DNA of 64,000 nucleotides, taken from Zhengella mangrovi. Lineage in GTDB: Bacteria > Pseudomonadota > Alphaproteobacteria > Rhizobiales > Rhizobiaceae. The position numbers and the translations under genes were made by a program. The stretch spans positions 1 to 64,000 of the forward strand of contig NZ_PDVP01000012.1 of NCBI RefSeq assembly GCF_002727065.1. The letters run 5' to 3'. The notes beneath the pieces were generated by a model. That model saw only the letters and a list, made by a program, of their open reading frames with translations, was not told the DNA's origin and ran no database searches. Of the stretch, positions 1 to 10,263 are shown in pieces. How positions within the stretch are numbered: the first letter of the stretch is position 1; every line of letters starts with the position of its first letter.

Positions 1-831
<831 letters not shown>

Positions 832-922
832 CGGCGAAAAACTCCGGGACCGCGACCCTTTCAATCCATGTTGCGGCGCACTAGATTAAGCGGGTTGCAA
901 CCTCTCCGGGGCATGAGCGGAC

Positions 923-1663
923 ATGAGTGAAATACCGCACAAGCGGTCAGGCATGATGCGGCTGCGGAACTATTTCCTGACCGGCTTCATCGTGCTTGCG
1001 CCGCTGGCAGTGACGGCCTGGCTGGCATGGACGTTCATCGGCTGGGTCGACAGCTGGGTGAAACCCTATATTCCGGCGCGCTACAATCCCGATTTCTACC
1101 TGCCGTTCCCGGTGCCGGGATTCGGGCTCATCGTCGCGCTCTTCCTGATCACGCTGATCGGCTTCCTGACCGCCAACTTCATCGGCCGGTCCATCGTCGG
1201 ATACGGCGAGCACCTGCTCGGGCAGATGCCGCTGGTGCGGTCGATCTACCGTGGTCTCAAGCAGATCATCGAGACGGTGCTGTCCGACAAGTCCAATACC
1301 TTCAAGCAGGTTGCGCTGGTGCAGTATCCCCGCAAGGGCCTGTGGGCGCTGGTTTTCATCGCGACGGAAGCGCAGGGCGAGGTCAAGCAGGTCATCGAGC
1401 GCGAGAGCGGCGATACCATCGCGGTCTTCCTGCCGACCACGCCCAACCCGACCTCCGGCTTTCTGCTCTTCGTGCCGCGCAGCGATGTGCACATCCTCGA
1501 CATGACCGTCGAGGACGCGGCCAAGCTGATCATTTCCGCCGGCCTCGTGTCGCCGGAATACCAAGCGAAAACCCAGGCGCTGGCCGAACAGGAAGGCCTG
1601 GAGACGCCGCCGGCCCTGCCGGGCGAGGCCAAGGACATGCGCAACAAGCCGGCCGCGGAATAG
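923..1663 (+). CDS. DUF502 family membrane protein
   Basis: A 246-residue inner-membrane protein of the DUF502 family; biochemical function unknown. Two hydrophobic segments are seen near residues 14-38 and 62-88, the second followed by FIGRSIVGYGEHLLGQMPLVRSIY, which resembles the family core. The soluble rest contains a segment ending in the family-like FLPTTPNPTSGFLLFVP. It sits between glmS and recG, an arrangement frequent in Hyphomicrobiales, but this says little about role. Its stop lies 3 bases from the convergent recG stop. A start at the later Met of MMRLRNYF (residue 11) is possible; the chosen ATG keeps a conserved-looking basic N-terminus. Confidence 0.85.
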   Translation: MSEIPHKRSGMMRLRNYFLTGFIVLAPLAVTAWLAWTFIGWVDSWVKPYIPARYNPDFYLPFPVPGFGLIVALFLITLIGFLTANFIGRSIVGYGEHLLGQMPLVRSIYRGLKQIIETVLSDKSNTFKQVALVQYPRKGLWALVFIATEAQGEVKQVIERESGDTIAVFLPTTPNPTSGFLLFVPRSDVHILDMTVEDAAKLIISAGLVSPEYQAKTQALAEQEGLETPPALPGEAKDMRNKPAAE

Positions 1664-1666
1664 CGT

Positions 1667-3769
1667 TCAGCCGGCCCTCAGCAGGCGGATCGCCTCGTCG
1701 CGGCCGAACAGGTAGAGCAGAACGCGCAACGCCGTTCCGCGCTTGCCTTCCAGGTCCGGGTCCGTGGCAAGCACGAGACGCGCGTCGTCGCGCGCCATCG
1801 CCAGCAGGTCGCCGTGAGCATCGATGCGAGCCACGCGGAAACCCGGCGTGCCCGACTGGCGGGTGCCCAGCAACTCGCCTTCGCCGCGCAGCTTGAGATC
1901 CTCTTCCGCGATGACGAACCCGTCCTCGGTCTCGCGCATCACTTCCAGCCGGCGATGCGCCGTCTCGCCGAGCGGCCCCTTGTAGAGCAGGACGCAGGAG
2001 GAATCCGCCGAGCCGCGTCCGACGCGCCCGCGCAGCTGGTGCAGTTGCGCCAGGCCGAAGCGTTCGGCGTGCTCGATCACCATGATCGTCGCGTCGGGCA
2101 CGTCGACACCGACCTCGATGACGGTGGTGCCGACCAGGAGGCGCGTGCGGCCCTCCTTGAAGGCAGCCATCGCGGCGTCCTTTTCCGTGCCCGACATGCG
2201 CCCGTGCACCAGGCCGACCTGCTCGCCGAAAAGCGGCTGCAACGACCGGAACCGGTCCTCTGCCGCCGTCAGTTCCACCTCTTCCGATTCCTCGACCAGC
2301 GGGCAGATCCAGTAGACTTTCTGGCCCTCGTTCACGGCTGCGCGCATCCGGGCCACGAGGTCGTCGAGGCGTTCCGCCGGCAATGTCACCGTGCGGATCG
2401 GCCGCCGCCCGGCCGGTTTCTCGTCGAGGCGCGAGACATCCATGTCGCCGAAGGCGGAGAGCACCAGCGTGCGGGGAATCGGCGTGGCCGTCATCACCAG
2501 CATGTCCGGCGCGTTGCCCTTCGCGGTCAGCGCGAGGCGCTGGTGAACGCCGAACCGGTGCTGCTCGTCGATGATCGCCAGCCCGAGGTCGTGAAACGTC
2601 ACCCCTTCCTGGAACAAGGCATGCGTGCCGACCGCGATATGGATCAATCCGTCGGCGAGACCGGCCAGCACGGCGGCGCGCTCGCGGCCCTTTTCGCGGC
2701 CGGTCAGGATCGCCGTTTTCAGCCCGATCGCCTCGGCCAGCGGGGCGATGGTGGCAAGGTGTTGCCGCGCCAGGATTTCCGTCGGGGCGAGCAGAGCCGA
2801 CTGGGCGCCCGATTCCGCCACCTGCACCATTGCCATGAGGCCAACCACGGTCTTGCCCGCGCCGACGTCGCCCTGCAGCAGGCGCAACATGCGTTCCGGC
2901 CGGGCCAGGTCGGCCGAAATCTCGGCGATGGACCGCTCCTGGGCCCCGGTCAGCGCATAGGGCAGGGCGGTCCTGAGCTTCGCCTGCGACGCACCGGTCC
3001 CGGGCAGCGGCCGCCCGGACAACCGCTTCATCTTCGCGCGCACAAGCGCGAGCGACAGTTGCCCCGCCAGGAACTCGTCGTAGGCCAGCCGCCGGCGCGC
3101 CACGGAATCGGTGCTGATGTCGAGCGCGTCGCGCGGATCGTGCAGCCGCTGCAGCGCATCGGCGAAGGTCGGGAACGACTGGCGCCGCATGAGTTCCGGG
3201 TCCAGCCACTCCGGCAGGTCCGGCACGCGTTCCAGCGCGCCCTGCACGGCCTTGCGCAGCACGCGGCCGGAAAGGCCGGCGGTCAACGGGTACACCGGTT
3301 CCACTTCCGGCAGGGTCTCGCCGGGCCGCGCGACATGGTCCGGATGCACCATGGAGGGCCGGCCGTTGAACCATTCCACCTTGCCCGACACGGTCACCGT
3401 CTCGCCTTCCGGCAAAAGCTTTTCCAACCATTGCGCCTTGGCATGGAAGAACGTCAGTGCGATCTCGCCCGTGTCGTCATGGGCAAAGACGCGGTAGGGC
3501 ATGTTGGAGCGGCCCCGCGGCGGCGGCTGGTGATGGTCGACACGAACGTCCAGCGTCACGATCGCGCCTTCCGGCGAATGGGCGATGCCCGGCCGGTTGC
3601 GCCGGTCGATGATCGAATGCGGCAGCGTGAAGACGAGATCGCCGATCCGCGCGTCCCGGTCCGTCACGCCGCCGGGAACGATCTTGGCGATCAGCGCGGC
3701 CACTTTCGGGCCGACGCCGTCAATCGACGTGACGGGGGCAAACAGCGGATCGAGGACGGAGGGTCTCAT
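1667..3769 (-). CDS. recG: ATP-dependent DNA helicase RecG
   Basis: Monomeric SF2 helicase that remodels stalled replication forks and Holliday junctions. 700 residues, normal for alphaproteobacterial RecG. The N-terminal wedge region begins RPSVLDPLFAPVTSIDGVGPK. Walker A is GDVGAGKT, the Walker B region reads AIIDEQHRFGVHQR, motif III is TATPIPRT, and motifs V/VI include GTTVIEVGVDVP and QLRGRVGRG. The start is set at the ATG at 3769 because MRPSVLDPLFAPV matches the usual RecG N-terminus; an upstream ATG at 3796 would add nine unconserved residues. Divergent from sdhE with about 100 bases between starts. Confidence 0.96.
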   Translation of the reverse strand: MRPSVLDPLFAPVTSIDGVGPKVAALIAKIVPGGVTDRDARIGDLVFTLPHSIIDRRNRPGIAHSPEGAIVTLDVRVDHHQPPPRGRSNMPYRVFAHDDTGEIALTFFHAKAQWLEKLLPEGETVTVSGKVEWFNGRPSMVHPDHVARPGETLPEVEPVYPLTAGLSGRVLRKAVQGALERVPDLPEWLDPELMRRQSFPTFADALQRLHDPRDALDISTDSVARRRLAYDEFLAGQLSLALVRAKMKRLSGRPLPGTGASQAKLRTALPYALTGAQERSIAEISADLARPERMLRLLQGDVGAGKTVVGLMAMVQVAESGAQSALLAPTEILARQHLATIAPLAEAIGLKTAILTGREKGRERAAVLAGLADGLIHIAVGTHALFQEGVTFHDLGLAIIDEQHRFGVHQRLALTAKGNAPDMLVMTATPIPRTLVLSAFGDMDVSRLDEKPAGRRPIRTVTLPAERLDDLVARMRAAVNEGQKVYWICPLVEESEEVELTAAEDRFRSLQPLFGEQVGLVHGRMSGTEKDAAMAAFKEGRTRLLVGTTVIEVGVDVPDATIMVIEHAERFGLAQLHQLRGRVGRGSADSSCVLLYKGPLGETAHRRLEVMRETEDGFVIAEEDLKLRGEGELLGTRQSGTPGFRVARIDAHGDLLAMARDDARLVLATDPDLEGKRGTALRVLLYLFGRDEAIRLLRAG

Positions 3770-3870
3770 GGCGGGCAGATTACGTGTCCGGACCACGGCG
3801 CGAAAGGCTGACAGGACGCCTTTTCACCTCTATATGCATCACTCGAGGAAGAAACGAGCATGGCAGCGCG

Positions 3871-4158
3871 ATGACCGGTACCACCCACACCTCCGCAGAT
3901 CTCGACACCCGCAGGCGCAGGATCATGTTTCGCGCCTGGCACCGCGGCATGCGCGAGATGGACCTGGTGTTCGGTGGTTTCTGTGACGCGATGATTCGCG
4001 ACCTGAACGACGTCGAGCTCGACGAACTCGAAACCCTGATGGCGGAAAACGACCAGGACCTGTTCAAGTGGATCATGGGCGAACGGCCCGTGCCGGCCGA
4101 GCATGACACCGCGATCTACCGCCGGATCCTGGCCCATCGCGACCAGATGACATTCTGA
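3871..4158 (+). CDS. sdhE: Succinate dehydrogenase flavinylation factor SdhE (DUF339)
   Basis: Small (95 residues) cytoplasmic protein that promotes covalent FAD attachment to the SdhA/FrdA flavoprotein subunit. The family RGxxE motif appears as HRGMREMD near residues 27-34, followed by the expected acidic helices (LNDVELDELETLMAENDQDL) and the FKWIMGERP segment. An upstream in-frame ATG at 3784 would add 29 unconserved basic residues, so the ATG at 3871 is preferred. It lies 20 bases before mfd, with which it probably shares a transcript, and is divergent from recG. Confidence 0.93.
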   Translation: MTGTTHTSADLDTRRRRIMFRAWHRGMREMDLVFGGFCDAMIRDLNDVELDELETLMAENDQDLFKWIMGERPVPAEHDTAIYRRILAHRDQMTF

Positions 4159-4178
4159 CTGACGCAGGCGGAAGCGAC

Positions 4179-7100
4179 ATGACCCTGCTTGCCCCGATCG
4201 GCGTGAGGCCGGACCTGCATCGTGCCGTCATCATCGATGGCGTTGCGGATGGCTACGAGGCTTTCGCCCTGGCCCGGCTCGCCCGGGAAACCGCGCCGCG
4301 CGGGCCGCTGGTCTTCGTCGCCCGCGACGGAGCCCGCATTCCGCAGCTGGCGCAGGCGCTCGCCTATGCCGCGCCGGGCATGCCGGTTCTCGACCTGCCA
4401 GCCTGGGACTGTTTGCCCTACGACCGCGTTTCGCCCGGATCCGACGCAGCGGCGCGCCGCCTCGACGCGCTGTCCGCGATGATCGCGCTGGCGGAAAAGC
4501 CGCACCAGGCCATCGTCCTTGTCTCGGCCAACGCGCTCCTGCAGCGCATCCCGCCTCGCGAGGTGATCGCCGCCCAGAGCCTGACGCTCAGGCCCGGCAA
4601 CCAGATCGCCATGGACGTGCTCGTCCGCCGCCTCGAGACGAGCGGCTTCGAACGCACCGGCACGGTGCGCGACGTCGGCGAATACGCGGTCCGTGGCGGC
4701 ATCCTCGACCTCTACGTGCCCGGTGCCGACGAACCGCTGCGGCTCGATTTCTTCGGCGACACGCTGGAATCGATCCGTGCCTTCGATCCGGCGACGCAGC
4801 GCACCACCGGCCAGCAGAAGCAGATGCGGCTTGAGGCGATGAGCGAAGTGGCACTGACGCCCGAGACCATCAGCCGTTTCCGCCGTGCCTATATCGAGGC
4901 CTTCGGCGCGCCGCAGCGCGACGATGCGCTCTACCAGTCGGTCACCGAGGGACGCCGCTTTGCCGGAATGGAGCACTGGCTGCCGCTCTTCTACGATCAC
5001 CTCGAAACCGTTTTCGACCTTCTGCCCGACGCCCCGGTCGTCTTCGATCACCTCGCCCATGATGCGCTGGAAGGCCGCGTCGCGCAGATCCGCGAGCACT
5101 ACGAGGCCCGCATCGGACAGGGCGACATTTCCGGCAGCGTGCCCTACCGGCCGGTGGCGCCCGAGAGCCTCTACCTGACCCGGGAAGAAGCCGAACGGCG
5201 CGCAGCCGAACGCCTCACCATCACCCTGACGCCCTTCGACCAGCCCTTCACCGAGGGCCGCGCCGTACTGCACGCCAAGGCCCACCAGGGCCGCAACTTC
5301 GCCGAGGAGAGGGCCGATCCGAAGGCCAATGTCTTCGATCATGTCGTGCGCCATATCGCCTCCCTGCGGAGTTCGGGCAGCCGCGTCATCGTCGCCGGGT
5401 GGACCGAGGGCTCGCTCGACCGGCTGACGCAGATCCTTTCCGAGCACGGGCTCGGCGACATGGTCGCCGCGCCGACGCTGGACGATGCGGCAAACCTGAA
5501 GGGCCAGGCGATCGCGCTTTCCGTCCTGCCCATCGAGCACGGCTTCACGGCGCCGGGCCTTGCGGTCATCGCCGAACAGGACATGCTGGGCGACAGACTG
5601 ATCCGGCGCTCGAAGCGCCGCGGCAAGGGCGCCGATTTCATCTCGGAGGTCTCGTCGCTGGCCGCAGGCGATGTTGTCGTCCACGCCGAGCACGGCATCG
5701 GGCGGTTCATGGGCCTGCGCACGATCGAGGCCGCCGGCGCGCCGCACGATTGTCTCGAACTGCACTATGCCAGCGACGGCAAGCTCTTCCTTCCGGTCGA
5801 GAACATCGATCTCCTGTCGCGCTACGGCTCCGATGCCTCCGACGCCGTGCTGGACCGGCTGGGCGGGGTCGCCTGGCAGGCCCGCAAGGCCAAGCTGAAG
5901 AAGAAGCTGCTGGAAATGGCCGGCCAGCTGATCCGCATCGCCGCCGAACGCGAGATGCGCGGTGCGCCGAAACTGGTCCCGCAGGAAGGCCTCTACGGCG
6001 AATTCTCGGCCCGTTTCCCCTACGAGGAGACCGAGGACCAGCAGGCCGCCATCGACGCGATCATCGACGATCTGGCCAGGGGCAAGCCGATGGACCGGCT
6101 GGTCTGCGGCGATGTCGGTTTCGGCAAGACGGAAGTGGCGTTGCGCGCGGCCTTTGTCGCCGCCATGGAAGGCCTGCAGGTGGCCGTCGTTGTGCCGACG
6201 ACGCTCCTGGCCCGCCAGCATTTCAAGACCTTTTCGCAGCGCTTTGCCGGCCTGCCGGTCACCGTGCGCCAGGCCTCGCGTTTCGTCGGCGCCAAGGAAC
6301 TGGCGGAGACCAAGAAAGGCATTGCCGCCGGCACGGTGGACATCGTCGTCGGTACCCACGCGCTGCTCGGGTCCAGCGTGCGTTTCGAGCGGCTCGGCCT
6401 GCTGATCATCGACGAGGAACAGCATTTCGGCGTCAAGCACAAGGAGCGGCTGAAGGAACTGAAGAGCGATGTCCACGTCCTCACGCTGTCGGCGACACCG
6501 ATCCCGCGGACGCTGCAGCTGTCGCTTTCGGGCGTGCGCGAACTGTCGCTGATCACGACGCCGCCGGTGGACCGCATGGCGGTGCGCACCTTCATCTCGC
6601 CCTTCGACCCGGTGGTGATCCGCGAAACGCTGCTGCGCGAGCGCTACCGCGGCGGCCAGAGCTTCTACGTCGTGCCGCGCATTTCCGATCTGGACGAGAT
6701 CCGCACCTTCCTCGCCGAACACGTGCCGGAACTGAAGGTCGCCGTCGCCCATGGCCAGATTGCCGCGGGCGAACTCGACGACATCATGAACGCCTTTTAC
6801 GACGGGCAGTACGACGTGCTGCTGTCGACGACGATCGTCGAATCGGGCCTCGACATTCCCACCGCCAACACCATGATCGTCCACCGCGCCGACATGTTCG
6901 GGCTGGCCCAGCTCTACCAGCTGCGCGGCCGCGTCGGCCGGTCGAAACTGCGCGCCTATGCGCTCTTCACCCTGCCGGCGCGCAAGACGCTGACCACCAC
7001 CGCCGACCGGCGGCTGAAGGTACTGCAATCGCTCGACACGCTCGGCGCCGGGTTCCAGCTGGCCAGCCACGACCTCGATATTCGCGGCGCCGGCAACCTG

Positions 7101-7667
7101 CTCGGCGAGGAACAGTCGGGCCACATCCGCGAGGTCGGCTACGAGCTTTACCAGCAGATGCTGGAAGAAGCCGTCCAGGAAATCCGCGGCGAGGAAATTG
7201 CCTCCGACGCCGGCTGGTCGCCGCAGATTTCGGTCGGCACCTCGGTCATGATCCCGGAACATTACGTGCCGGACCTGCAGTTGCGCATGGGGCTGTACCG
7301 CCGCCTGGCCGACCTCGCGTCGCCGCAGGAGATCGACGGCTTCGGCGCCGAGCTCATCGATCGCTTCGGCCCGCTGCCCGACGAAGTGCAGCACCTGCTC
7401 AAGATCGTCTACATCAAGGCGCTCTGCCGCAAGGCCAATGTCGAGAAGCTCGATGCGGGCCCCAAGGGTGTCGTCATCCAGTTCCGCGACAAGCAGTTCC
7501 CCAACCCCGCGGCCCTGGTGCAATACATCGCCGGGCAGGGCGTCCTGGCCAAGATCCGCCCCGACCAGAGCGTTTTCCTGATGCGCGACCTGCCCAATCA
7601 GGAAAAGCGCCTGGCCGGCGCGGCGGTCGTCATGGCGCAACTGGCCAAGCTCGCCGAGGCGGCCTGA
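4179..7667 (+). CDS. mfd: Transcription-repair coupling factor Mfd
   Basis: DNA translocase that releases RNA polymerase stalled at lesions and recruits UvrA. 1162 residues, full length. Order seen: UvrB-like N-terminal module (AWDCLPYDRVSPGSDAAARR, RGGILDLYVPG), the RNA-polymerase-interacting CarD-like domain near residues 490-560 (GDVVVHAEHGIGRFMGL), then a RecG-like motor with Walker A GDVGFGKTEVALRAAF, DEEQHFGVKHKE, TLSATPIPRTLQ, and QLRGRVGRSKLRAYA, and a C-terminal TRCF domain. Downstream of sdhE. A long antisense open frame across this gene is a codon-bias shadow. Confidence 0.97.
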   Translation: MTLLAPIGVRPDLHRAVIIDGVADGYEAFALARLARETAPRGPLVFVARDGARIPQLAQALAYAAPGMPVLDLPAWDCLPYDRVSPGSDAAARRLDALSAMIALAEKPHQAIVLVSANALLQRIPPREVIAAQSLTLRPGNQIAMDVLVRRLETSGFERTGTVRDVGEYAVRGGILDLYVPGADEPLRLDFFGDTLESIRAFDPATQRTTGQQKQMRLEAMSEVALTPETISRFRRAYIEAFGAPQRDDALYQSVTEGRRFAGMEHWLPLFYDHLETVFDLLPDAPVVFDHLAHDALEGRVAQIREHYEARIGQGDISGSVPYRPVAPESLYLTREEAERRAAERLTITLTPFDQPFTEGRAVLHAKAHQGRNFAEERADPKANVFDHVVRHIASLRSSGSRVIVAGWTEGSLDRLTQILSEHGLGDMVAAPTLDDAANLKGQAIALSVLPIEHGFTAPGLAVIAEQDMLGDRLIRRSKRRGKGADFISEVSSLAAGDVVVHAEHGIGRFMGLRTIEAAGAPHDCLELHYASDGKLFLPVENIDLLSRYGSDASDAVLDRLGGVAWQARKAKLKKKLLEMAGQLIRIAAEREMRGAPKLVPQEGLYGEFSARFPYEETEDQQAAIDAIIDDLARGKPMDRLVCGDVGFGKTEVALRAAFVAAMEGLQVAVVVPTTLLARQHFKTFSQRFAGLPVTVRQASRFVGAKELAETKKGIAAGTVDIVVGTHALLGSSVRFERLGLLIIDEEQHFGVKHKERLKELKSDVHVLTLSATPIPRTLQLSLSGVRELSLITTPPVDRMAVRTFISPFDPVVIRETLLRERYRGGQSFYVVPRISDLDEIRTFLAEHVPELKVAVAHGQIAAGELDDIMNAFYDGQYDVLLSTTIVESGLDIPTANTMIVHRADMFGLAQLYQLRGRVGRSKLRAYALFTLPARKTLTTTADRRLKVLQSLDTLGAGFQLASHDLDIRGAGNLLGEEQSGHIREVGYELYQQMLEEAVQEIRGEEIASDAGWSPQISVGTSVMIPEHYVPDLQLRMGLYRRLADLASPQEIDGFGAELIDRFGPLPDEVQHLLKIVYIKALCRKANVEKLDAGPKGVVIQFRDKQFPNPAALVQYIAGQGVLAKIRPDQSVFLMRDLPNQEKRLAGAAVVMAQLAKLAEAA

Positions 7668-7747
7668 CCCGCGCCGACTGGCGAAGCGAACGTGGCTGGC
7701 CTATGTAGGCCGGCATGACACCAGGAAAACGAGAAGCAGGAAATCCC

Positions 7748-8923
7748 ATGGCGCCCATCGACGAGATCGCCCGCAACGCGGCCCACCTGACCGAATGGCG
7801 CCGGGATATCCACGCGAACCCGGAACTCCTCTACGACGTGCATCGCACGGCCGGTCTCGTCGCCGATCGCCTGCGCGAATTCGGTTGCGATGAAGTTGTC
7901 ACCGGTATCGGGCGGACGGGTGTCGTCGGGGTGATCAGGGGCCGGACCGACAGCCAGGGCGCGGTCATCGGCCTTCGCGCCGACATGGACGCGCTGCCGA
8001 TCAGCGAAATCACGGGCAAGTCCTGGGCGTCGAAGACCGCCGGCAAGATGCATGCCTGCGGTCATGACGGCCACACGACCATGCTGCTGGGCGCTGCCGA
8101 ATGGCTGGCCAGGACGCGCCAGTTCGATGGCACGGTCGTCTTCATCTTCCAGCCGGCCGAGGAAGGCGGGGCCGGCGGCAAGGCAATGGTCGACGACGGC
8201 CTGATGGAGCGCTTCTCCATCCAGCGCGTGTTCGGCATGCACAATCTTCCGGGCCTGCCGGTTGGCCAGTTTGCCATGCGCAGCGGGCCGATCATGGCCG
8301 CGGCGGACCATTTTTCCGTGCAATTGGAAGGCAAGGGCGGCCACGCGGCCCTGCCGCATACGACCGTCGACACAACGCTCGTGGCAGCGCAACTGATCAG
8401 CAGCCTGCAATCCATCGTCTCGCGCACCGTCGATCCGGTGGAAAGCGCCGTTCTCTCGGTCACCTCCATGCGCACCGACACCGACGCCTACAACGTGATC
8501 CCGCAGAACGTGGCGCTCAAGGGAACGGTCCGCACGCTGTCGGAGAAGGTCCGCCAGGAGGTCGAGGCACGCATGGCGGCAATGATCGAGGCGGTGCCGG
8601 CGGCCTTTGGCGCAAGGGCAACGCTCTCCTACCGCCAGGGCTATCCGGTCACCGTCAACCACGTCGAGGAGACGCAACTGGCCCTCGAGGTCGCGCGCGA
8701 GATTGCCGGACACGACAAGGTCGTGCCTGACTGCGCACCGATGATGGGCGCGGAAGACTTCTCCTTCATGCTCAATGCCCGGCCCGGCGCCTTCATCTTT
8801 CTTGGCAACGGCGAAAGCGCATCGCTGCATCACCCGGCCTACGATTTCGACGATGCCGCGATTCCGCATGGCGTCAGCTACTGGGTGCGGCTGACGGAAC
8901 GGCTCCTGCCGCTGAAGAACTGA
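7748..8923 (+). CDS. M20D family amidohydrolase (hippurate hydrolase / N-acyl-amino-acid deacylase type)
   Basis: Metal-dependent amidohydrolase of 391 residues that would cleave an N-acyl or amide bond. Metal-ligand motifs are present: ACGHDGHT with Cys104 and His106, QPAEEGG with Glu138-Glu139, the GMHN His near 164, and the terminal MMGAEDFS and GNG segments. The dimerisation domain is typical (KGGHAALPHTTVD). The ATG at 7748 is preferred over 7715 because an AGGAAA ribosome site precedes it and the family usually begins with a short helix before WRRDIHANPEL. Substrate cannot be told. Convergent with the DUF423 gene, stops 6 bases apart. Confidence 0.9.
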   Translation: MAPIDEIARNAAHLTEWRRDIHANPELLYDVHRTAGLVADRLREFGCDEVVTGIGRTGVVGVIRGRTDSQGAVIGLRADMDALPISEITGKSWASKTAGKMHACGHDGHTTMLLGAAEWLARTRQFDGTVVFIFQPAEEGGAGGKAMVDDGLMERFSIQRVFGMHNLPGLPVGQFAMRSGPIMAAADHFSVQLEGKGGHAALPHTTVDTTLVAAQLISSLQSIVSRTVDPVESAVLSVTSMRTDTDAYNVIPQNVALKGTVRTLSEKVRQEVEARMAAMIEAVPAAFGARATLSYRQGYPVTVNHVEETQLALEVAREIAGHDKVVPDCAPMMGAEDFSFMLNARPGAFIFLGNGESASLHHPAYDFDDAAIPHGVSYWVRLTERLLPLKN

Positions 8924-8929
8924 ACCCGG

Positions 8930-9271
8930 TCAGGTGCGGCGGGTGACGATGCCGGCGATGGCCAGCAGCAGCCATCCGCCGATCATCGCCAGTCCGCCCG
9001 CCGGCGCGGCCATCGGGAACAGGCGGTGGCCGAGGATCTCTCGCGCCAGCAGATCACCGGAAAACAGCAGGACGCCGACAGCCAGCACGAGCAGCGCGGC
9101 GCCAAGCAGGCGCGAGCGCGGAACCGTGCCGAGAACCAGGAAAGCCGGTGCGTGGAAGAGCAGCATCTGCGCTGCCGTGGCGACGTTCGTTCCGCCGGCA
9201 TGGGCGGCATAGGCGGAAAGCGCGACGCCCGCGGCGCCGGCAAGGCCGCCGATCAGGAAGGCTGGACGCAT
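8930..9271 (-). CDS. DUF423 family small membrane protein
   Basis: A 113-residue integral membrane protein of the DUF423 (YgdD-like) family, function unknown. Four hydrophobic stretches are visible: LIGGLAGAAGVALSAYAAHA near residues 6-25, a second around 38-52, LLGAALLVLAVGVLLFSGDL near 55-73, and the C-terminal APAGGLAMIGGWLLLAIAGIV. The FSGDL region and the GG at the start of the last helix fit the family. The longer reading frame upstream is not supported; MRPAFLIGG is the natural start. Confidence 0.82.
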   Translation of the reverse strand: MRPAFLIGGLAGAAGVALSAYAAHAGGTNVATAAQMLLFHAPAFLVLGTVPRSRLLGAALLVLAVGVLLFSGDLLAREILGHRLFPMAAPAGGLAMIGGWLLLAIAGIVTRRT

Positions 9272-9450
9272 GGGCTTTGGCCTCTTGGCTTGGGTTGACG
9301 AACCGGATGCGCGTGACATGACAGATCGGGTGCCGCATGGCCAGCCGGGTCCGGCGGAAATGGCAGATTTGCCGCAGTTCCCGGCGCGCATGGCCATCCG
9401 CGGGCCGAGACCCGAACCGGCACTGACCTGAAACGCGCCAGGGCGCTGTC

Positions 9451-10131
9451 TCAGGAGCCTTCGCCACGTTCCGCCGCCGGACCGTCCGGCACGTCGATGC
9501 CGAACGCGCTCAGGAACCGGTCCACGGCCCGCGTGATCGCCCGGGTCGGATCGTCGGGGCAGGGGGTGCGGTAGATGTGCTGGCGGATGCCGATGTAGAC
9601 GATGCCGCCGTGCAGGTTCCAAATGTCCTCCATGTCGGGGGCGGTTCCGCCCCGGGCCGAATGGCGGATTTCATCGAGCAGCGGGCGCAGGATGAAATCG
9701 CTCATGTGCTTCAGGTAGCGGCGGTTGAGCTCCGTCCCGTAAAGCCCTGAAAACATGAAGATACGCATCCACTCGTACTGGAAGATCAACTGGCTGTACT
9801 CGGTGTAGAAGCCAAGCAGCCGGTCGCGCAGCGGCCTGTTTCGGTCCTTCAACTGGTCCGGCCAGTCCGGCGACAGCCGGTTGAGGTAGACCTGCTCGTA
9901 GACCGCTTCCAGAAGGTCGTCCTTGGTCGAGAAATAGTTGAACAGCAGCGATTGCGTCACGCCGAGCCGCCGCGCCAGGTCCCGCGTCTTTCCGTCAAGG
10001 CCAACCTCGGCGAAGAAGGCCACGGCGCCATCGACGATCTGCTGCCGCCGCTCCTCGGGAGGCAACCGCCGCCGGCTCGGCCGTTCGTCTTCGCTGTCGT
10101 CCCTGCGTTCGATTCTCGTGTCCACGTCCAT
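9451..10131 (-). CDS. TetR family transcriptional regulator
   Basis: A 226-residue one-component regulator. The N-terminal helix-turn-helix is clear: RRQQIVDGAVAFFAEVGLDG then TRDLARRLGVTQSLLFNYF, followed by a helical ligand domain of ordinary length. It begins with about 28 charged residues before the DNA-binding domain. GTG (10134) and ATG (10131) are adjacent candidate starts; ATG is taken. Divergent from the molybdenum hydroxylase/TRAP operon, which it most likely controls; the perfect dyad at 10204-10219 is the candidate operator. Effector unknown; probably the hydroxylase substrate or a product. Confidence 0.9.
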   Translation of the reverse strand: MDVDTRIERRDDSEDERPSRRRLPPEERRQQIVDGAVAFFAEVGLDGKTRDLARRLGVTQSLLFNYFSTKDDLLEAVYEQVYLNRLSPDWPDQLKDRNRPLRDRLLGFYTEYSQLIFQYEWMRIFMFSGLYGTELNRRYLKHMSDFILRPLLDEIRHSARGGTAPDMEDIWNLHGGIVYIGIRQHIYRTPCPDDPTRAITRAVDRFLSAFGIDVPDGPAAERGEGS

Positions 10132-10156
10132 CACCGTCTTTTTGCCCCGGGCAAGA

Positions 10157-10186
10157 TTGTACTTGCAATTGGAAAATTTTTATAGA
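10157..10186 (+). promoter_or_regulatory. Candidate sigma-70 promoter for the molybdenum hydroxylase operon
   Basis: TTGTAC at 10157-10162 and TATAGA at 10181-10186 are separated by 18 bases, in an AT-rich patch that stands out from its surroundings. It lies between the divergent TetR gene and the FAD-subunit gene and just upstream of the TTGAGC dyad, so a repressor bound there would sit at the transcription start. Visual match only. Confidence 0.45.
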
Positions 10187-10203
10187 TCATTCGATCAATA
10201 AGG

Positions 10204-10219
10204 TTGAGCGTCTGCTCAA
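10204..10219. promoter_or_regulatory. Perfect dyad, candidate TetR operator
   Basis: TTGAGC-GTCT-GCTCAA is a perfect 6-bp inverted repeat with a 4-base spacer. It is located 45 bases upstream of the FAD-subunit start codon and immediately downstream of a possible -10 box. Size and position fit a TetR-dimer operator. A weaker dyad with GATC half-sites lies next to it at 10185-10196. Binding by the adjacent regulator is inferred. Confidence 0.55.
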
Positions 10220-10263
10220 TAGCCGGCGGCGGGAGACGCTGGCGAGAACGAGGGAGGAACGCC

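Noticed and set aside
4116-7640. Long open frame (about 1170 codons) antisense to mfd
   Set aside because: Shadow of high-GC codon bias; the composition is Arg/Asp/Gly/Gln-rich with no domain, and mfd is fully conserved on the other strand.
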